From Pelomonas sp. Root1444 (lineage in GTDB: Bacteria; Pseudomonadota; Gammaproteobacteria; Burkholderiales; Burkholderiaceae_C), in contig NZ_LMFP01000028.1 in the NCBI RefSeq assembly GCF_001426885.1, positions 457,811-521,810 of the forward strand: a DNA stretch of 64,000 bases. The letters run 5' to 3'. The notes below the pieces were generated by a model. That model was not told where the DNA came from and ran no database searches. It worked only from the letters and a program-made list of their open reading frames with translations. The position numbers and the translations under genes are program-made. Positions 50,621 through 61,724 of the stretch are shown piece after piece (the first letter of the stretch is position 1; every line of letters begins with the position of its first letter).

Positions 50621-51295
50621 ATGACCTTGACGCTTTACTACCACCCGCTGTCCTCCTACTGCTGGAAGGTCTTGATCGCGCTGTACGAGAACGGCACGCC
50701 CTTCCAGGCCCGCACGGTCAATCTCGGCGACCCCGGGGAACGCGCCGCCTACGCGGCGCTGTGGCCCACGGCCAAGATCCCGCTGCTGGTCGACGGTGAG
50801 CGCGTGGTGCCCGAGACCTCGATACAGATCGAGTACCTGGACCACCACCATCCCGGCCCGCTGCGGCTGCTACCCGAGGATGCCGACGCGCGGCTGGAGG
50901 TGCGCCTCTGGGACCGCGTGTTCGACCTGCATGTGATGACGCCCATGCAGCGCTTCATCGCCCAACAGCTGCGCCCCGAGGCCGAGCGCGATGCGGCCAC
51001 GCTGAGCGGCACCGTCAACGACCTGGGGCTGGCCTACGACCTCATCGAAAGCCGCCTGGGCAGCCGCGCCTGGGCAGCCGGCGAGGCCTTCAGCATGGCC
51101 GATTGCGCTGCCGCCCCGGCGCTGTTCTACGCCGCCATCGTGCGGCCGTTCTCGCCCGAACACACGCGGCTCGCCGCCTACTTCGAGCGCCTGCTCGCCC
51201 GCCCGTCGGTGTGGCGCTGCATCGTCGAGGCCCGCCCGGTCTTCCAGTACTACCCGCTGCGCCATGCCCTCCCCGCACGCTTCCTCGCCGACTGA
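50621..51295 (+). CDS. Glutathione S-transferase-like protein
   Basis: This 224-residue protein starts MTLTLYYHPLSSYCWKVLI. The thioredoxin-like N-terminal domain has LYYHPLSSYCWKV (active-site Ser/Cys region), AKIPLLVDGERVVPETSIQI with the conserved cis-Pro and Glu-Ser, and an all-helical C-terminal domain starting near residue 90 with AGEAFSMADCAAAPAL (N-capping motif). The substrate is unknown. It shares an operon with an ArsR-type regulator (32-bp overlap) and an SRPBCC protein. It may be a stress or detoxification function. Confidence 0.86.
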   Translation: MTLTLYYHPLSSYCWKVLIALYENGTPFQARTVNLGDPGERAAYAALWPTAKIPLLVDGERVVPETSIQIEYLDHHHPGPLRLLPEDADARLEVRLWDRVFDLHVMTPMQRFIAQQLRPEAERDAATLSGTVNDLGLAYDLIESRLGSRAWAAGEAFSMADCAAAPALFYAAIVRPFSPEHTRLAAYFERLLARPSVWRCIVEARPVFQYYPLRHALPARFLAD

Positions 51296-51614
51296 GCGGC
51301 TCGACGGCCTCTTCGCCGCGCTGGCCGACGGCAACCGCCGCGCGATGGTGGACCAGCTGGCGCGCGGGCCGGCGTCGGTGTCCGACCTTGCCAGGCCGCT
51401 GTCTCTTCGCCTGCCCTCGGCGCTGAAGCACCTGGCCGTGCTGGAGGCTGGCGGCTTGGTCGAATCCGACAAGGCGGGCCGCGTGCGCACCTACCGCATC
51501 GCGCCGGAGGCCTTCAACGGGCTGGAGGCCTGGGTGGCCGAACGCAAGGCGATGTGGCACCGGCAGTTCGACGCGCTCGACGCGCTGCTCGCAGAACAGG
51601 ACAACAAGGCATGA
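51264..51614 (+). CDS. ArsR-family transcriptional regulator
   Basis: This 116-residue protein starts MPSPHASSPTERLDGLFAA. The winged HTH is LADGNRRAMVDQLARGPASV followed by LPSALKHLAVLEAGGLVESD and GRVRTYRIA. No metal-binding Cys is present, as in regulators paired with SRPBCC proteins. It overlaps the GST end by 32 bp and the SRPBCC start by ATGA. It probably represses this operon through the AGTTTCC repeats upstream. Confidence 0.87.
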   Translation: MPSPHASSPTERLDGLFAALADGNRRAMVDQLARGPASVSDLARPLSLRLPSALKHLAVLEAGGLVESDKAGRVRTYRIAPEAFNGLEAWVAERKAMWHRQFDALDALLAEQDNKA

Positions 51615-52072
51615 CCGCGACCTCCGCCACCCACACCAGCTTCGTGCTGGAGCGCTCTTTCAAGGCCTCCGCCGCTCGCGTGTTCGCCGCCTGGGCCGAC
51701 CCGGCGACCAAGCTGCGCTGGAACGACTGCCACGCAGCGACGAACGCCACCGAGTTCAGCATGGACTTCCGCCCTGGCGGCTTCGAGATCTACCGCAGCC
51801 AGTTGCCCGACGGCACGAGGCTCGCCGTCGACAAGGTGTTCCTGGACATCGTGGCCAACGCGCGCATCGTGTTCGCCTACTCGATGGCTGCGAACGGCAA
51901 GGCCCTGTCGACCTCGCTGGTCACGGTGGAGTTCGCGGACACGGCGGCCGGATCCACCATCAAGCTGACCGAGCAGCTGGCCTACCTCGACGGTCACATG
52001 GACATCGAGCAGCGCCGCCGGGGCACCGAAGAGGGCCTCGACCGGCTGCTGCTCGAAGTCGACGCTGCTTAA
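51611..52072 (+). CDS. SRPBCC (AHSA1/CalC-type) domain protein
   Basis: This 153-residue protein starts [23 protein letters not shown]1 segments are [38 protein letters not shown] and [20 protein letters not shown]. The fold is a deep hydrophobic cavity that binds unknown ligands. The stop overlaps the convergent purL stop by 4 bp. ArsR-SRPBCC pairs are common and usually of unknown ligand. Confidence 0.86.
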   Translation: MTATSATHTSFVLERSFKASAARVFAAWADPATKLRWNDCHAATNATEFSMDFRPGGFEIYRSQLPDGTRLAVDKVFLDIVANARIVFAYSMAANGKALSTSLVTVEFADTAAGSTIKLTEQLAYLDGHMDIEQRRRGTEEGLDRLLLEVDAA

Positions 52073-55000
52073 CCGAGCGCCTTGCGGGCGTTCTGGAACA
52101 TGCGCAGCCACGGGCTGTGCTGGGCGCGGTCGCCCGAGGTCCAGCTCATCTGCACGTTGCGGAACACACGCTCCGGGTGGGGCATCAGCGCGGTGAAGCG
52201 GCCATCCGGCGTCGTCACCGAAGTCAACCCACCAGGGCTGCCGTTCGGGTTGAACGGATAGGCCTCCGTCGCCTGGCCGTGGTGGTCGACGAAGCGCATG
52301 GCGGGGATGACCTTGGCCGCATCGCCCTGGCGCGCGAAGTTGGCGAAACCCTCGCCGTGCGCAACGGCGATCGGCAACCGGCTGCCGGCCATGCCCTGGA
52401 AGAACACGCTGGGCGAGGCCAGCACTTCCACCAGCGACAGCCGTGCCTCGTACTGCTCGCTCTGGTTGCGCGTGAAGCGCGGCCAGGCCTCGGCGCCCGG
52501 GATGATGGGCGCCAGCGCCGCCAGCATCTGGCAGCCGTTGCAGACGCCCAGCGCCAGCGTGTCGGAGCGCGAGAAGAAGGCGCGGAACTGCTCGGTCAGC
52601 ACCGGGTTGAACATGATGCTGCGCGCCCAGCCTTCGCCAGCGCCCAGCGTGTCGCCGTAGCTGAAGCCGCCGCAGGCGACGAAGGCCGCGAAGCCGTCCA
52701 GCTTGACCGCGCCGCGCTGCAGGTCGCTCATGTGCACGTCGAAGCTGTCGAAGCCGCCCAGCGACATTGCATAGGCCATCTCGACATGCGAGTTGACGCC
52801 CTGCTCGCGCAGGATGGCCACCTTCGGCTTCGCGCCGGTGGCCACGAAGGGCGCCTCGGGTGCGAACGTCAGGTGCACGTGCAGGCCGGGGTCGTCGGCC
52901 TTGCCGGCCGCCGCGTGTTCGGCGTCGGCACAAGCGGGGTTGTCGCGCAGTTGCGCGATGCGCCAGCTCACCTCGTCCCAGGCCTGCTGCAGCGTCGTCA
53001 GGTCGGCGCCGAAGACCTTCTTCGCATCGCGCCAGACTTCCATCTGCCGCGTCGCGTTCGGCTTGGCGACGACATGCGAATGCTTGGACAAGCCATGGGC
53101 ACGCAGCACCTGCATGACGGCATCGCGGTCGGCCGCGCGCACCTGGATCAGCGCGCCCAGTTCCTCGGCGAACAGCGCGCGCAGCGTCAGCTCCTCGCGG
53201 CGGGCGCCGACCTGGGCTGCCCAGTTCTTGGAGTCGCCCATGTCGGCGCGGCTGTCGCTGATGCCGTCGCCTTCGGTGACCAGCATGTCCACGTTGAGGC
53301 TCAGGCCGGTCTGGCCGGCGAAGGCCATCTCGCAGGCCGCCGCCCACAGGCCGCCGTCGGAGCGGTCGTGGTAGGCCAGCAGCTTGCCCGCGGCGCGCAG
53401 TTCGTTGATCGCGTTGACCAGCGACACCAGCAGCTGCGGGTCGTCCAGGTCGGGCACGTCGCTGCCGAACTGGTTCAGCGTCTGCGTCAGGATGGAGCCG
53501 CCCAGGCGGTGCTGGCCCTGGCCCAGGTCGACGAGGATGGCGCACGAGTCCTCGCGCTGCCACTCGGGCGTCAGCGTGCCGCGCACGTCGGCGATGCTGG
53601 CGAAGGCGGTGACGATCAGCGATACCGGCGCGGTGACCTGGTTCGCATCCCACTTGGTGCGCATGGACAACGAGTCCTTGCCGACCGGGATGGAGATGCC
53701 CAGCGCCGGGCACAGCTCCATGCCCACCGCCTTCACCGTGTCGAACAGCGCTGCGTCTTCACCCGCCTCACCGCAGGCCGCCATCCAGTTGGCGCTGAGC
53801 TTCACGCGCGGCAGCTCGAACGGCGCGGCGAGAAGATTCGTGATGGCCTCGGCCACGGCCATGCGGCCCGAGGCGGGTGCGTTGACGGCGGCCAGCGGCG
53901 TGCGCTCGCCCATGCTCATCGCTTCGCCGGCAAAGCCCTTGAAGTCGGCCAGCGTGACGGCGCAGTCCGCCACCGGCACCTGCCAGGGGCCCACCATCTG
54001 GTCGCGGTGGTTCAGGCCGCCCACGGTGCGGTCGCCGATGGTGACGAGGAAGCGCTTGTTGGCCACGGTCGGGTGGCGCAGCACGTTCAACGCCGCCTCT
54101 TCCAGCTTCACGCCCGTCAGGTCCAGCGTGCCGCCGTCGCGCGCCACGCGGGTCACGTTGCGCTGCGTCTTGGGCGGCTTGCCGAGCAGCACGTCCATCG
54201 GCATGGCTATGGGGAAATCGTCGCCATCGGCGAGCTTGAGCTCACGCTCCTCGGTCGTCACGCCGACGACGGCGAACGGGCAGCGCTCGCGTTCGCACAG
54301 CGCGGCGAACTGGTCCAGGCTTTCCGGTGCGATGGCCAGCACGTAGCGCTCCTGGCTCTCGTTGCACCAGATCTCCTTGGGCGCCAGGCCCGACTCCTCC
54401 AGCGGCACCTTGCGCAAATCAAACCGCGCGCCGCGGCCGGCGTCGTTCACCAGCTCGGGGAAGGCGTTGGAGATGCCGCCCGCGCCGACGTCGTGGATGG
54501 CCAGCACCGGGTTCTCTTGCCCGAGGCCCCAGCAGTGGTTGATGACCTCCTGCGCGCGACGCTCGATCTCCGGATTACCACGCTGCACGGAGTCGAAGTC
54601 CAGGTCGGCCGTGTTCGTGCCCGCCGCCATCGACGACGCGGCGCCGCCGCCCATGCCGATACGCATGCCGGGGCCGCCGAGCTGGATCAGCAGCGTGCCG
54701 GCCGGGAACTCGATCTTCTTCGTCAGGTCGGAGCGGATCGTGCCCAGGCCGCCGGCGATCATGATGGGCTTGTGATAGCCGCGGCGCAGGCCGGCGACGG
54801 TCTGCTCGAAGACGCGGAAATAGCCGGCCAGGTTGGGCCGGCCGAACTCGTTGTTGAAGGCCGCGCCGCCCAGCGGGCCTTCGATCATGATCTGCAGCGC
54901 CGAGGCGATGTGGGCCGGCTTGCCGACCGGGTGTTGTTCCCAGGGTTCGGCAAGGCCGGGCAGGTGCAGGTTGGACACCGAGAAGCCCGTCAGACCCGCC

Positions 55001-56022
55001 TTGGGCTTGGAGCCGCGGCCGGTGGCGCCTTCGTCGCGGATCTCGCCGCCCGCGCCGGTGGACGCGCCCGGGAAGGGCGAGATGGCGGTCGGGTGGTTGT
55101 GCGTCTCCACCTTCATCAGCACCTGCGCCTGCTCAGGGCGGGCCACATAGGCCGCGCCCGGCTGCGGCGCCGGCATCCAGCGCTCGATGGCGTGGCCCTC
55201 CATGACGGCCGCGTTGTCCGAGTAGGCGATGACCGTGTGCTGCGGATGCAGCTTCTCGGTGTTGCGGATCATGCCGAACAGGCTCAGTGGCTGCGCCTCG
55301 CCGTCCACCGTGAAGCTCGCATTGAAGATCTTGTGCCGGCAGTGCTCGCTGTTGGCCTGCGCGAACATCATCAGCTCGACATCGCTGGGGTTGCGGCCGA
55401 GCTTCTTGAAGTTGGTTTCCAGGTAGTCGATCTCGTCGGCCGACAGCGCCAGGCCGAACTCGGCGTTGGCCTTCTCCAGCGCCGCGCGGCCGGCGCCCAG
55501 CACGTCCACATGCGCCAGCGGCTGGGCGGTGCGCTCGTCGAACAGATGGGCGGTGTCCTCGCGGCTGAAGCAGGCCGACTCGGTCATGCGGTCATGCAGC
55601 AGCGCGGCGCAGGCGTTCAGCTCGTCGGCGCTGAGCGGCTTGGCCCCGCCGAGCAGGCCCGTCTTTGTCGCGATGCGGTACTCGACGACGCGCTCGACGC
55701 GCTTGAGCGACAGGCCGCAGTTGCGGGCGATGTCAGTGGCCTTGGACGCCCAGGGGCTGACCGTGCCGAAACGCGGCGTGACGACGACCAGCGCGCCTTC
55801 GGCACCGGCGGCCGCCGGCTCGCCATAGGTCAGCAGCGCGGCAAAGCGCTCGCGGGCCTCGGCGTCCAGCGGCGCCTCCGTCCAGACCCAGTGCACCGCG
55901 CGCGCGCTGATGCCGGTGATGCGGGCACTGACCTCTTGCAGCCTGGCCAGCAAGGCCCGGGCGCGGAAATCGGAAAGAGCGTTGCCGCCCTCGAAATGGG
56001 TCAGATGCGGGGTCAGGGCCAT
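52069..56022 (-). CDS. purL: Phosphoribosylformylglycinamidine synthase
   Basis: This 1317-residue single-chain enzyme starts [19 protein letters not shown]. The N-terminal PurS-like part is followed by two AIRS-type halves ([25 protein letters not shown]-like [30 protein letters not shown]) and the C-terminal glutaminase ([18 protein letters not shown]; Cys1161 in GVCNGCQML). It converts FGAR, glutamine and ATP to FGAM in purine synthesis. The length equals the usual gammaproteobacterial/betaproteobacterial type. The ATG at 56022 was chosen on the [10 protein letters not shown] start. It is convergent with the SRPBCC gene and divergent from the gluconokinase gene. Confidence 0.97.
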   Translation of the reverse strand: MALTPHLTHFEGGNALSDFRARALLARLQEVSARITGISARAVHWVWTEAPLDAEARERFAALLTYGEPAAAGAEGALVVVTPRFGTVSPWASKATDIARNCGLSLKRVERVVEYRIATKTGLLGGAKPLSADELNACAALLHDRMTESACFSREDTAHLFDERTAQPLAHVDVLGAGRAALEKANAEFGLALSADEIDYLETNFKKLGRNPSDVELMMFAQANSEHCRHKIFNASFTVDGEAQPLSLFGMIRNTEKLHPQHTVIAYSDNAAVMEGHAIERWMPAPQPGAAYVARPEQAQVLMKVETHNHPTAISPFPGASTGAGGEIRDEGATGRGSKPKAGLTGFSVSNLHLPGLAEPWEQHPVGKPAHIASALQIMIEGPLGGAAFNNEFGRPNLAGYFRVFEQTVAGLRRGYHKPIMIAGGLGTIRSDLTKKIEFPAGTLLIQLGGPGMRIGMGGGAASSMAAGTNTADLDFDSVQRGNPEIERRAQEVINHCWGLGQENPVLAIHDVGAGGISNAFPELVNDAGRGARFDLRKVPLEESGLAPKEIWCNESQERYVLAIAPESLDQFAALCERERCPFAVVGVTTEERELKLADGDDFPIAMPMDVLLGKPPKTQRNVTRVARDGGTLDLTGVKLEEAALNVLRHPTVANKRFLVTIGDRTVGGLNHRDQMVGPWQVPVADCAVTLADFKGFAGEAMSMGERTPLAAVNAPASGRMAVAEAITNLLAAPFELPRVKLSANWMAACGEAGEDAALFDTVKAVGMELCPALGISIPVGKDSLSMRTKWDANQVTAPVSLIVTAFASIADVRGTLTPEWQREDSCAILVDLGQGQHRLGGSILTQTLNQFGSDVPDLDDPQLLVSLVNAINELRAAGKLLAYHDRSDGGLWAAACEMAFAGQTGLSLNVDMLVTEGDGISDSRADMGDSKNWAAQVGARREELTLRALFAEELGALIQVRAADRDAVMQVLRAHGLSKHSHVVAKPNATRQMEVWRDAKKVFGADLTTLQQAWDEVSWRIAQLRDNPACADAEHAAAGKADDPGLHVHLTFAPEAPFVATGAKPKVAILREQGVNSHVEMAYAMSLGGFDSFDVHMSDLQRGAVKLDGFAAFVACGGFSYGDTLGAGEGWARSIMFNPVLTEQFRAFFSRSDTLALGVCNGCQMLAALAPIIPGAEAWPRFTRNQSEQYEARLSLVEVLASPSVFFQGMAGSRLPIAVAHGEGFANFARQGDAAKVIPAMRFVDHHGQATEAYPFNPNGSPGGLTSVTTPDGRFTALMPHPERVFRNVQMSWTSGDRAQHSPWLRMFQNARKALG

Positions 56023-56207
56023 GGAGTCCGAAGGAGGCTGGGCGCGGCACGGGGCACGCGGTTCTCGGGAGGCACCGTCCCGGAGCAAGGGACGGCGTGC
56101 GGCGCCCGGGATTCTACTGAGGCGCTCCACCACGCCGGCTTCGGTTCACATGGCGCATCCCAGCGTCGGCGGGAAAGTACGGACCGACAGGCGCGGTTTT
56201 GAGAATA

Positions 56208-56221
56208 GGATAGCGCTGTCC
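56208..56221 (+). promoter_or_regulatory. LacI-type operator before the gluconokinase operon
   Basis: GGATAGCGCTGTCC differs by one base from the perfect palindrome GGATAGCGCTATCC found before the TonB-dependent receptor gene. It is 34 bp upstream of the gluconokinase ATG, in the 233-bp purL-gluconokinase gap. Central CG in an even palindrome is typical of LacI-family operators. Confidence 0.85.
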
Positions 56222-56255
56222 AACCCATCCGCGACCGCCCCGCTTGACTCCGCCC

Positions 56256-56777
56256 ATGACCCAGCCCGCCCCTGCTTCCCTCATCGTCATGGGCGTCGCG
56301 GGCAGCGGCAAATCGACGCTGGCGGCCGCCGTGGCCCAGAGGCTGGGGCGCGCCTGGCTGGAGGGCGACCTGTTCCACAGCGAGTCCAACCGCCGCAAGA
56401 TGGCCCAGGGCGAACCGCTGACCGATGGCGACCGCGCCAGCTGGCTGGCCAGCTTGTGCGAGCAGTTGCGCCAGCAGCCCGGCGCGGTGGCCGCCTGCTC
56501 GGCACTCAAGCGCGCATACCGCGACCAGCTGCGCGGGGCCTCGGCGGGCTTGCGCTTCGCCTTCCTGCACATCGACAAGGCCGACGCCAGCCGGCGCGTG
56601 TCGGCGCGCGCCGCGCACTTCTTTGCCGCCAGCCTGATCGACAGCCAGTTCGAGACGCTGGAGCCGCCGATGGGCGAGCCGGACGTGCTGCGGCTCGACG
56701 CGATGCAACCGCTGGACGAACTCGCCGCCTCGGTCTGCACCTGGCTGGCGCAGCCGCAAACCGAGGCGCCGCGCTGA
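56256..56777 (+). CDS. gntK: Gluconokinase
   Basis: This 173-residue P-loop kinase starts [19 protein letters not shown]; a TTG four codons upstream is unlikely. Walker A is GVAGSGKST, and the gluconate-binding segment is [32 protein letters not shown], followed by [15 protein letters not shown]. It makes 6-phosphogluconate from gluconate and ATP. It is the first gene of an operon with a GPH-type transporter and a GH94 phosphorylase, 34 bp after a LacI-type operator. In a cellobionate pathway it would use the gluconate released by the phosphorylase. Confidence 0.93.
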   Translation: MTQPAPASLIVMGVAGSGKSTLAAAVAQRLGRAWLEGDLFHSESNRRKMAQGEPLTDGDRASWLASLCEQLRQQPGAVAACSALKRAYRDQLRGASAGLRFAFLHIDKADASRRVSARAAHFFAASLIDSQFETLEPPMGEPDVLRLDAMQPLDELAASVCTWLAQPQTEAPR

Positions 56778-56797
56778 CCGCGCGACGGGCCGTAACG

Positions 56798-58153
56798 ATG
56801 CCAACGAGCAAGCTGACCCAGCGCGAGATCGTCGGCTACGGCCTGGGCGACATGGGGTTCAACTTCTACTGGACCAACATCTCGACCTTCCTGCTGATCT
56901 TCTACACCGACGTGTTCGGCATTACCGCAGGCGCGGCCGCGACCATGCTGTTCGTCGTCAAGATCTTCAATGCCTTCACCGACCCCATGATCGGCGCCTT
57001 CGCCGACCGCACGCAGACGCGCTGGGGCAAGTTCCGGCCCTACCTACTCTTCATGCCGCTGCCGCTGGCCGTCATCGGCGTGCTGACGTATTCCACGCCC
57101 GACTTCGGGCCCACCGGCAAGCTGGTCTGGGCCTATGTGACCTACCTGCTGCTGATGACGATCTACACCGGCGTCAACCTGCCCTACAGCGCCTTGTCGG
57201 GTGTGATCTCGGGCGACGCGCGGGAGCGCAATGCGATCAATGCGTCGCGCTTCGTCGCCGGCTTCGCGGGCGGCACCATCGTCACCGCCGCGTCGCCGCG
57301 GCTGGTCGCCTGGTTGGGCGGTGGCGACGCGGCGCTGGGCTGGACGCTGACCATGGTGTTCTGGGGCGTCGCCGCCGCCGTGATCTTCGCCATCACCTTC
57401 AGCGCGACGACCGAGCGCGTGCAGCCGGTGCAGGCGGCGCCGTCCAGCGTGCGCCAGGACATTGCCGATCTGCGCAGCAACCTGCCCTGGATCCTGCTGT
57501 TCTTCCTCGCACTCATCATCATGCTGAGCATCACGCTGCGCATGACCAGTGCGGCGTACTACTTCAAGTACGTCGTCAACCGGCCCGAGCTGCTGGCCAC
57601 CTTCATGCCGGCGTACCTGCTGGCCGCCGCTGCGGGCACGGCCTGCACGCCGCTGCTCACGCGCTTCATCGACAAGCGCAAGCTGCTGATCGCGTTGATG
57701 CTGGCCTCCACCGTGCTGTCGACGGCCTTCCTGTTCGTCGACGCCGACCAGATCGTGCTGATGTACGTGCTGCAGGTCGCGCTGGGCCTGACGCTGGGCC
57801 CGAAGTCGCCGCTGTCTTTTTCCATGCTGGCCGACTCGGCGGACTACAACGAATGGCGCAACGGCCGCCGCGCCACGGGCATGACCTTCGCCGCCAGTTC
57901 CTTCGCGCAAAAGCTCGGCACCGCCGTCGCGGTCGCCGTCATCGGCACGCTGTTCACGGCGCTGGGTTATGTGCCCAACGCCGCCCAGTCGGCCGAGTCG
58001 CAGGCCGGCATCGTCTGGCTGATGTCCTTGATCCCGGCCGGCTTCACGCTGCTGGCCGCCGTCATCATGGTGTTCTACACGCTGGACAACCCGACCATGG
58101 CGCGCATCCAGGCCGATCTGGCAGCGCGCAAGTCCTCCCTCCCTTCGCCCTGA
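56798..58153 (+). CDS. GPH-family sugar:cation symporter
   Basis: This 451-residue transporter starts [19 protein letters not shown]. The family hallmarks are [40 protein letters not shown] and [20 protein letters not shown]. About 12 membrane helices are predicted; a long loop lies in the middle (near residues 215-225). The GPH family carries glycosides and hexuronides with Na+ or H+. It sits 20 bp after gluconokinase and 2 bp before the GH94 gene, so cellobionate or another aldonic-acid disaccharide is the likely substrate. Confidence 0.87.
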   Translation: MPTSKLTQREIVGYGLGDMGFNFYWTNISTFLLIFYTDVFGITAGAAATMLFVVKIFNAFTDPMIGAFADRTQTRWGKFRPYLLFMPLPLAVIGVLTYSTPDFGPTGKLVWAYVTYLLLMTIYTGVNLPYSALSGVISGDARERNAINASRFVAGFAGGTIVTAASPRLVAWLGGGDAALGWTLTMVFWGVAAAVIFAITFSATTERVQPVQAAPSSVRQDIADLRSNLPWILLFFLALIIMLSITLRMTSAAYYFKYVVNRPELLATFMPAYLLAAAAGTACTPLLTRFIDKRKLLIALMLASTVLSTAFLFVDADQIVLMYVLQVALGLTLGPKSPLSFSMLADSADYNEWRNGRRATGMTFAASSFAQKLGTAVAVAVIGTLFTALGYVPNAAQSAESQAGIVWLMSLIPAGFTLLAAVIMVFYTLDNPTMARIQADLAARKSSLPSP

Positions 58154-58155
58154 CC

Positions 58156-60486
58156 ATGCTCCACCCTCTCGACGGCGGTGCGCGCTGCGAACTCACCAGC
58201 CCGACCGCGATGCCCCAGGCCGGCGGCTTCCTGTGGAACCGCCGCATGATGATCCAGGTGACCTGCCGCGGCTATGCCACCGCGCAGTTCATGCAGCCCG
58301 AGCCGGCCAAGTACGCGCATGCGCCCAACCTGGAGGCCAAGACCTTCATGCAGCCGGAGCACGCCTACTACGCCCACCACCCCGGCCGCTTCGTCTATGT
58401 GAAGGACGAGGACACTGGCGAGCTGTTCTCGGCGCCTTACGAGCCGGTGCGCGCGCCGGTCGAGGCCTTCAGTTTCGTCGCCGGCCGCCATGACCTGAGC
58501 TGGACGGTGGAGCACCTCGGCCTGCGCGTGGAGATGTCGTTAGGCCTGCCGACCGACGACGTCGTCGAGCTGTGGGAGCTGCGCGTCACCAACCTCTCGG
58601 GCCGCGCGCGGCGCCTCAGCGTCGTGCCCTACTTCCCCATCGGCTACATGTCGTGGATGAACCAGTCCGCCGAATGGCGCGCCGACCTCGGCGGCATCGT
58701 GGCCAGCAGCGTGACGCCCTACCAGAAGGTGGCGGACTACTTCAAGAACCGGCAGCTCAAGGACAAGACCTATTTCCTCTGCGAACGCACGCCCGACGCC
58801 TGGGAGGCCAGCCAGGCCGCGTTCGAAGGCGAAGGCGGCCTGCACCGCCCGAGCGCGCTGCAGGGCGAGCGCCTGGCCGGTGGCGACGCCCGCTACGAGA
58901 CACCCGCCGCGTGCGTGCAGTACCGGGTCGAGCTGCAGCCCAACCAGCGCGAGACCTGGCGCTTCCTGTTCGGCCCCGCGCTGGATGACGCCGAGATCGC
59001 CCAGGTGCGCGACAGCTACCTCGGCGAAGCCGGCTTCGCCCGCACGCGCCGGGCCTATGCCGACTACATCGACGGCGGCCGCGGCTGCCTGCGCATCGAG
59101 ACGCCCGATGCCGATTTCGACCGCTTCGTCAACCACTGGCTGCCGCGTCAGGTCTTCTATCATGGCGATGTCAACCGCCTCAGCACCGACCCGCAGACGC
59201 GCAACTACCTGCAGGACAACCTGGGCATGGCCTACATCGCGCCGGCCGTCACGCGCGGCGCGCTGCTGCATGCACTGGGCCAGCAAGCCGCCAACGGCGC
59301 CATGCCGGACGGCATCCTGCTGGTCGAGGGCGCCGAGCTGAAGTACATCAACCAGGTGCCGCACACCGACCATTGCGTGTGGCTGCCGGTGTGCCTGCAG
59401 GCCTACCTGGACGAGACCGGGGACTTCGCGCTGCTGGATGTCGCCGTGAACGGGCTCACCGTTGCCGAGCGGCTGGACGCCGCCATGGCGTGGCTGCATC
59501 AGGACCGGGACGCACGCGGCCTGAACTTCATCGCCCAGGGCGACTGGTGCGACCCGATGAACATGGTGGGCTACAAGGGTCGCGGCGTGTCGGGCTGGCT
59601 GACGGTGGCGGCCGCCTATGCGATGAAGCTGTGGGCCGGCATGTGCGAGGACGCCGGTCGGGCCGCTGCGGCGCTGCGTTGGCGCGCCGCGGCGCAGGAG
59701 CTCAACGACGCGGCTAACCGCCACCTGTGGGACGGCCAGTGGTTTGCGCGCGGCATCACCGACGACAACGTCGTCTTCGGCGTCAGCAGCGATGCCGAAG
59801 GCCGCATCTACCTCAACCCGCAATCGTGGGCCATGCTCAGCGGCGCTGCCAGCGCGGCGCAACGCGAGAAGATGCTCGCCGCCATCGAGGCACAGCTCGA
59901 CACCCCGCACGGCGTGGCCATGTTCGCTCCGCCCTACGCCGGCATGCGCGACGACGTCGGGCGCGTCACGCAGAAGCACCCGGGCTCCGCCGAGAACGGC
60001 GCCGTCTACAACCACGCGGCCAGCTTCTACGTCCATGCCCTCTACGACACGGGTGAAAGCGACCGCGCCTGGCACGCGCTGCGCCGCATGATCCCTGGGC
60101 CGGACGAGGCCGACATCCTGCAGCGCGGCCAGCTGCCCGTGTTCATTCCCAACTACTACCGCGGCGCTCACCGCGAGTACCCGCGCACGGCCGGCCGCTC
60201 CAGCCAGCTCTTCAACACCGGCACGGCGGCCTGGGCCTACCGCAGCATCATCGAAGGCCTGTGCGGGCTGCGCGGGCATGCCGGCGGCCTGCTCGTGAGG
60301 CCCCAGTTGCCATCCCACTGGAACCACCTCCAAGCCGAGCGGGAGTTCCGCGGTGCACGCTTCAAGCTGCAGGTGCGCCGCACCGGCACGGCCCGCGTGC
60401 TGCTGGACGGGCAGCCCTTGCCCGATGGCCTCGTGCGCCACATCGAAGCCGGCCGCGAGTACCGCCTGGATGTGGAACTAAGCTGA
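58156..60486 (+). CDS. GH94 family phosphorylase, probably cellobionic acid phosphorylase
   Basis: This 776-residue enzyme starts [19 protein letters not shown]. The N-terminal beta-sandwich (residues 1-270) is followed by an (alpha/alpha)6 barrel with [17 protein letters not shown], the catalytic Asp466 in [22 protein letters not shown] and [19 protein letters not shown] with the phosphate-site residues. GH94 enzymes phosphorolyse beta-glucosides; cellobionic acid phosphorylases, about 780-790 residues, release glucose 1-phosphate and gluconate. The pairing with gluconokinase and a GntR-like repressor supports that activity, but cellobiose, chitobiose or laminaribiose specificity is not excluded. 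The stop is convergent with the LacI gene (9-bp overlap). Confidence 0.85.
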   Translation: MLHPLDGGARCELTSPTAMPQAGGFLWNRRMMIQVTCRGYATAQFMQPEPAKYAHAPNLEAKTFMQPEHAYYAHHPGRFVYVKDEDTGELFSAPYEPVRAPVEAFSFVAGRHDLSWTVEHLGLRVEMSLGLPTDDVVELWELRVTNLSGRARRLSVVPYFPIGYMSWMNQSAEWRADLGGIVASSVTPYQKVADYFKNRQLKDKTYFLCERTPDAWEASQAAFEGEGGLHRPSALQGERLAGGDARYETPAACVQYRVELQPNQRETWRFLFGPALDDAEIAQVRDSYLGEAGFARTRRAYADYIDGGRGCLRIETPDADFDRFVNHWLPRQVFYHGDVNRLSTDPQTRNYLQDNLGMAYIAPAVTRGALLHALGQQAANGAMPDGILLVEGAELKYINQVPHTDHCVWLPVCLQAYLDETGDFALLDVAVNGLTVAERLDAAMAWLHQDRDARGLNFIAQGDWCDPMNMVGYKGRGVSGWLTVAAAYAMKLWAGMCEDAGRAAAALRWRAAAQELNDAANRHLWDGQWFARGITDDNVVFGVSSDAEGRIYLNPQSWAMLSGAASAAQREKMLAAIEAQLDTPHGVAMFAPPYAGMRDDVGRVTQKHPGSAENGAVYNHAASFYVHALYDTGESDRAWHALRRMIPGPDEADILQRGQLPVFIPNYYRGAHREYPRTAGRSSQLFNTGTAAWAYRSIIEGLCGLRGHAGGLLVRPQLPSHWNHLQAEREFRGARFKLQVRRTGTARVLLDGQPLPDGLVRHIEAGREYRLDVELS

Positions 60487-61524
60487 CGCGCGTCTAACGA
60501 CCTGGAAGCCGAGGTCCAGGTTGGGCTGCTCCACCGGCTGGCCGCGCATCAGCTTCATCAGCATGTGTGCCGCCTGCTCGCCGATCTCGCGGCGCGGCGT
60601 GGCTACCGTGGTCAGCGGCGGCACCATCTGGTCGCTGCCCGGCAGGTCGTTGAAGCCGGCCACCGCCACGCGCCCCGGTACTGCCACACCCAGGCGCAGC
60701 GCGGCCAGCAGGGCGCCCTGCGCCAGGTCGTCGTTGCAGAAGAAGATGGCGTCCGTGTCCGGCGCCTCGCGGAGCACGCGCTCCAGCATCGCGGCGCCCA
60801 GCGCCATCGACGACGGCTCGGCACTCAGCACCTTGTTCACGCGGTCTGCCAGACCCGCCTGCGCCAGCGCCTGGGCATAGCCCTCGCCACGCTCCAGCGT
60901 GCGCGGGTCGAGCTGGGCGGCGACATAGGCGATCTGACGCCGCCCGCAGTCCAGCAGGTGCTGCGTGATGGCCCGGCCGGCCTCCCGCTGCGAAAAGCCC
61001 ACGCTATGGCTGCCCGGCTCGACCTCCACCTCCATCACATGCACGCAGGGCACGCCGCTGCCCTCGATCAGCGCCGCCGCCGCCGGGCTGCGGTCGCGGC
61101 CGGTGACGATGAGGCCGGCCGGGCGGTGGGCTAGGAAGCTGCGCAGCACGGCCTCTTCTTCGCCGGCGTCGTAGTGGGTCACGCCGATCAGCGTCTGATA
61201 GCCGGCCGGCACCAGGCTGTTCTGCACCGCGTCCAGCAACTCGACGAACAGCGTGTTGCTCAGCTTCGGGATCAGCACCGCCACATGGGAGCTGCGGCTG
61301 GAGGCCAGCGCGCGGGCGGCGGGGTCGGGCACGTAGCCGAGCGCGGTGGCGGCCGCCTGGACGCGCTCACACAGTTCCTGGGCCACCGAGCGCTCACCGC
61401 GCAGCGCCCGGGACACGGTGATCGGGCTGACGCCCGCCGCCTGCGCCACGTCCGCCAACGTGACCCTGCCGGTCGCGCGGGCACGTCGAACTGGCGGGTC
61501 GGAAACCGGCTTGCTAGGGGGCAT
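60478..61524 (-). CDS. LacI-family repressor, GntR-like
   Basis: This 348-residue protein starts [19 protein letters not shown]. The HTH is [20 protein letters not shown] and the hinge helix [14 protein letters not shown]. The effector domain resembles gluconate repressor GntR of E. coli along its length ([46 protein letters not shown]). It therefore probably binds gluconate or a phosphogluconate as inducer. It overlaps the GH94 gene end by 9 bp. Three GGATAGCGCTATCC-type operators in the locus, one before its own gene, indicate autoregulation and local control. Confidence 0.9.
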   Translation of the reverse strand: MPPSKPVSDPPVRRARATGRVTLADVAQAAGVSPITVSRALRGERSVAQELCERVQAAATALGYVPDPAARALASSRSSHVAVLIPKLSNTLFVELLDAVQNSLVPAGYQTLIGVTHYDAGEEEAVLRSFLAHRPAGLIVTGRDRSPAAAALIEGSGVPCVHVMEVEVEPGSHSVGFSQREAGRAITQHLLDCGRRQIAYVAAQLDPRTLERGEGYAQALAQAGLADRVNKVLSAEPSSMALGAAMLERVLREAPDTDAIFFCNDDLAQGALLAALRLGVAVPGRVAVAGFNDLPGSDQMVPPLTTVATPRREIGEQAAHMLMKLMRGQPVEQPNLDLGFQVVRRASA

Positions 61525-61568
61525 GGCTACATGTTATCCCCCATACCGAGGGGGTGGATCGGCCCCTA

Positions 61569-61582
61569 GGATAGCGCAATCC
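61569..61582 (-). promoter_or_regulatory. LacI-type operator before the repressor gene
   Basis: GGATAGCGCAATCC matches the perfect palindrome with one mismatch. It is 44 bp upstream of the repressor start. A second inverted repeat, ttgcc ggc ggcaa (61636-61648), lies between this site and the TonB-dependent receptor operator. Confidence 0.8.
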
Positions 61583-61681
61583 CAATATGAACCGGCCTCG
61601 TCCAGAGGCAGTTCGAGCGGGTCGATCGGCGGCGCTTGCCGGCGGCAAAAAGGTGGCTGACCCCATTTTTTTAACCGCCAC

Positions 61682-61695
61682 GGATAGCGCTATCC
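61682..61695 (+). promoter_or_regulatory. Perfect LacI-type operator before the TonB-dependent receptor gene
   Basis: GGATAGCGCTATCC is an exact 14-bp palindrome 29 bp upstream of the receptor ATG, just after an A/T-rich run (atttttttaa, 61665-61674). It is the best of three copies in the locus and probably blocks transcription when bound by the adjacent repressor. Confidence 0.9.
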
Positions 61696-61724
61696 AACTG
61701 CCAGCGACAAGACAAGGAGACACC

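Noticed and set aside
52117-56202. 1361-residue plus-strand ORF
   Set aside because: It is the antisense shadow of purL. The translation is rich in Arg, His, Gln and Val as expected from the complement of high-G+C coding sequence, with no family pattern.
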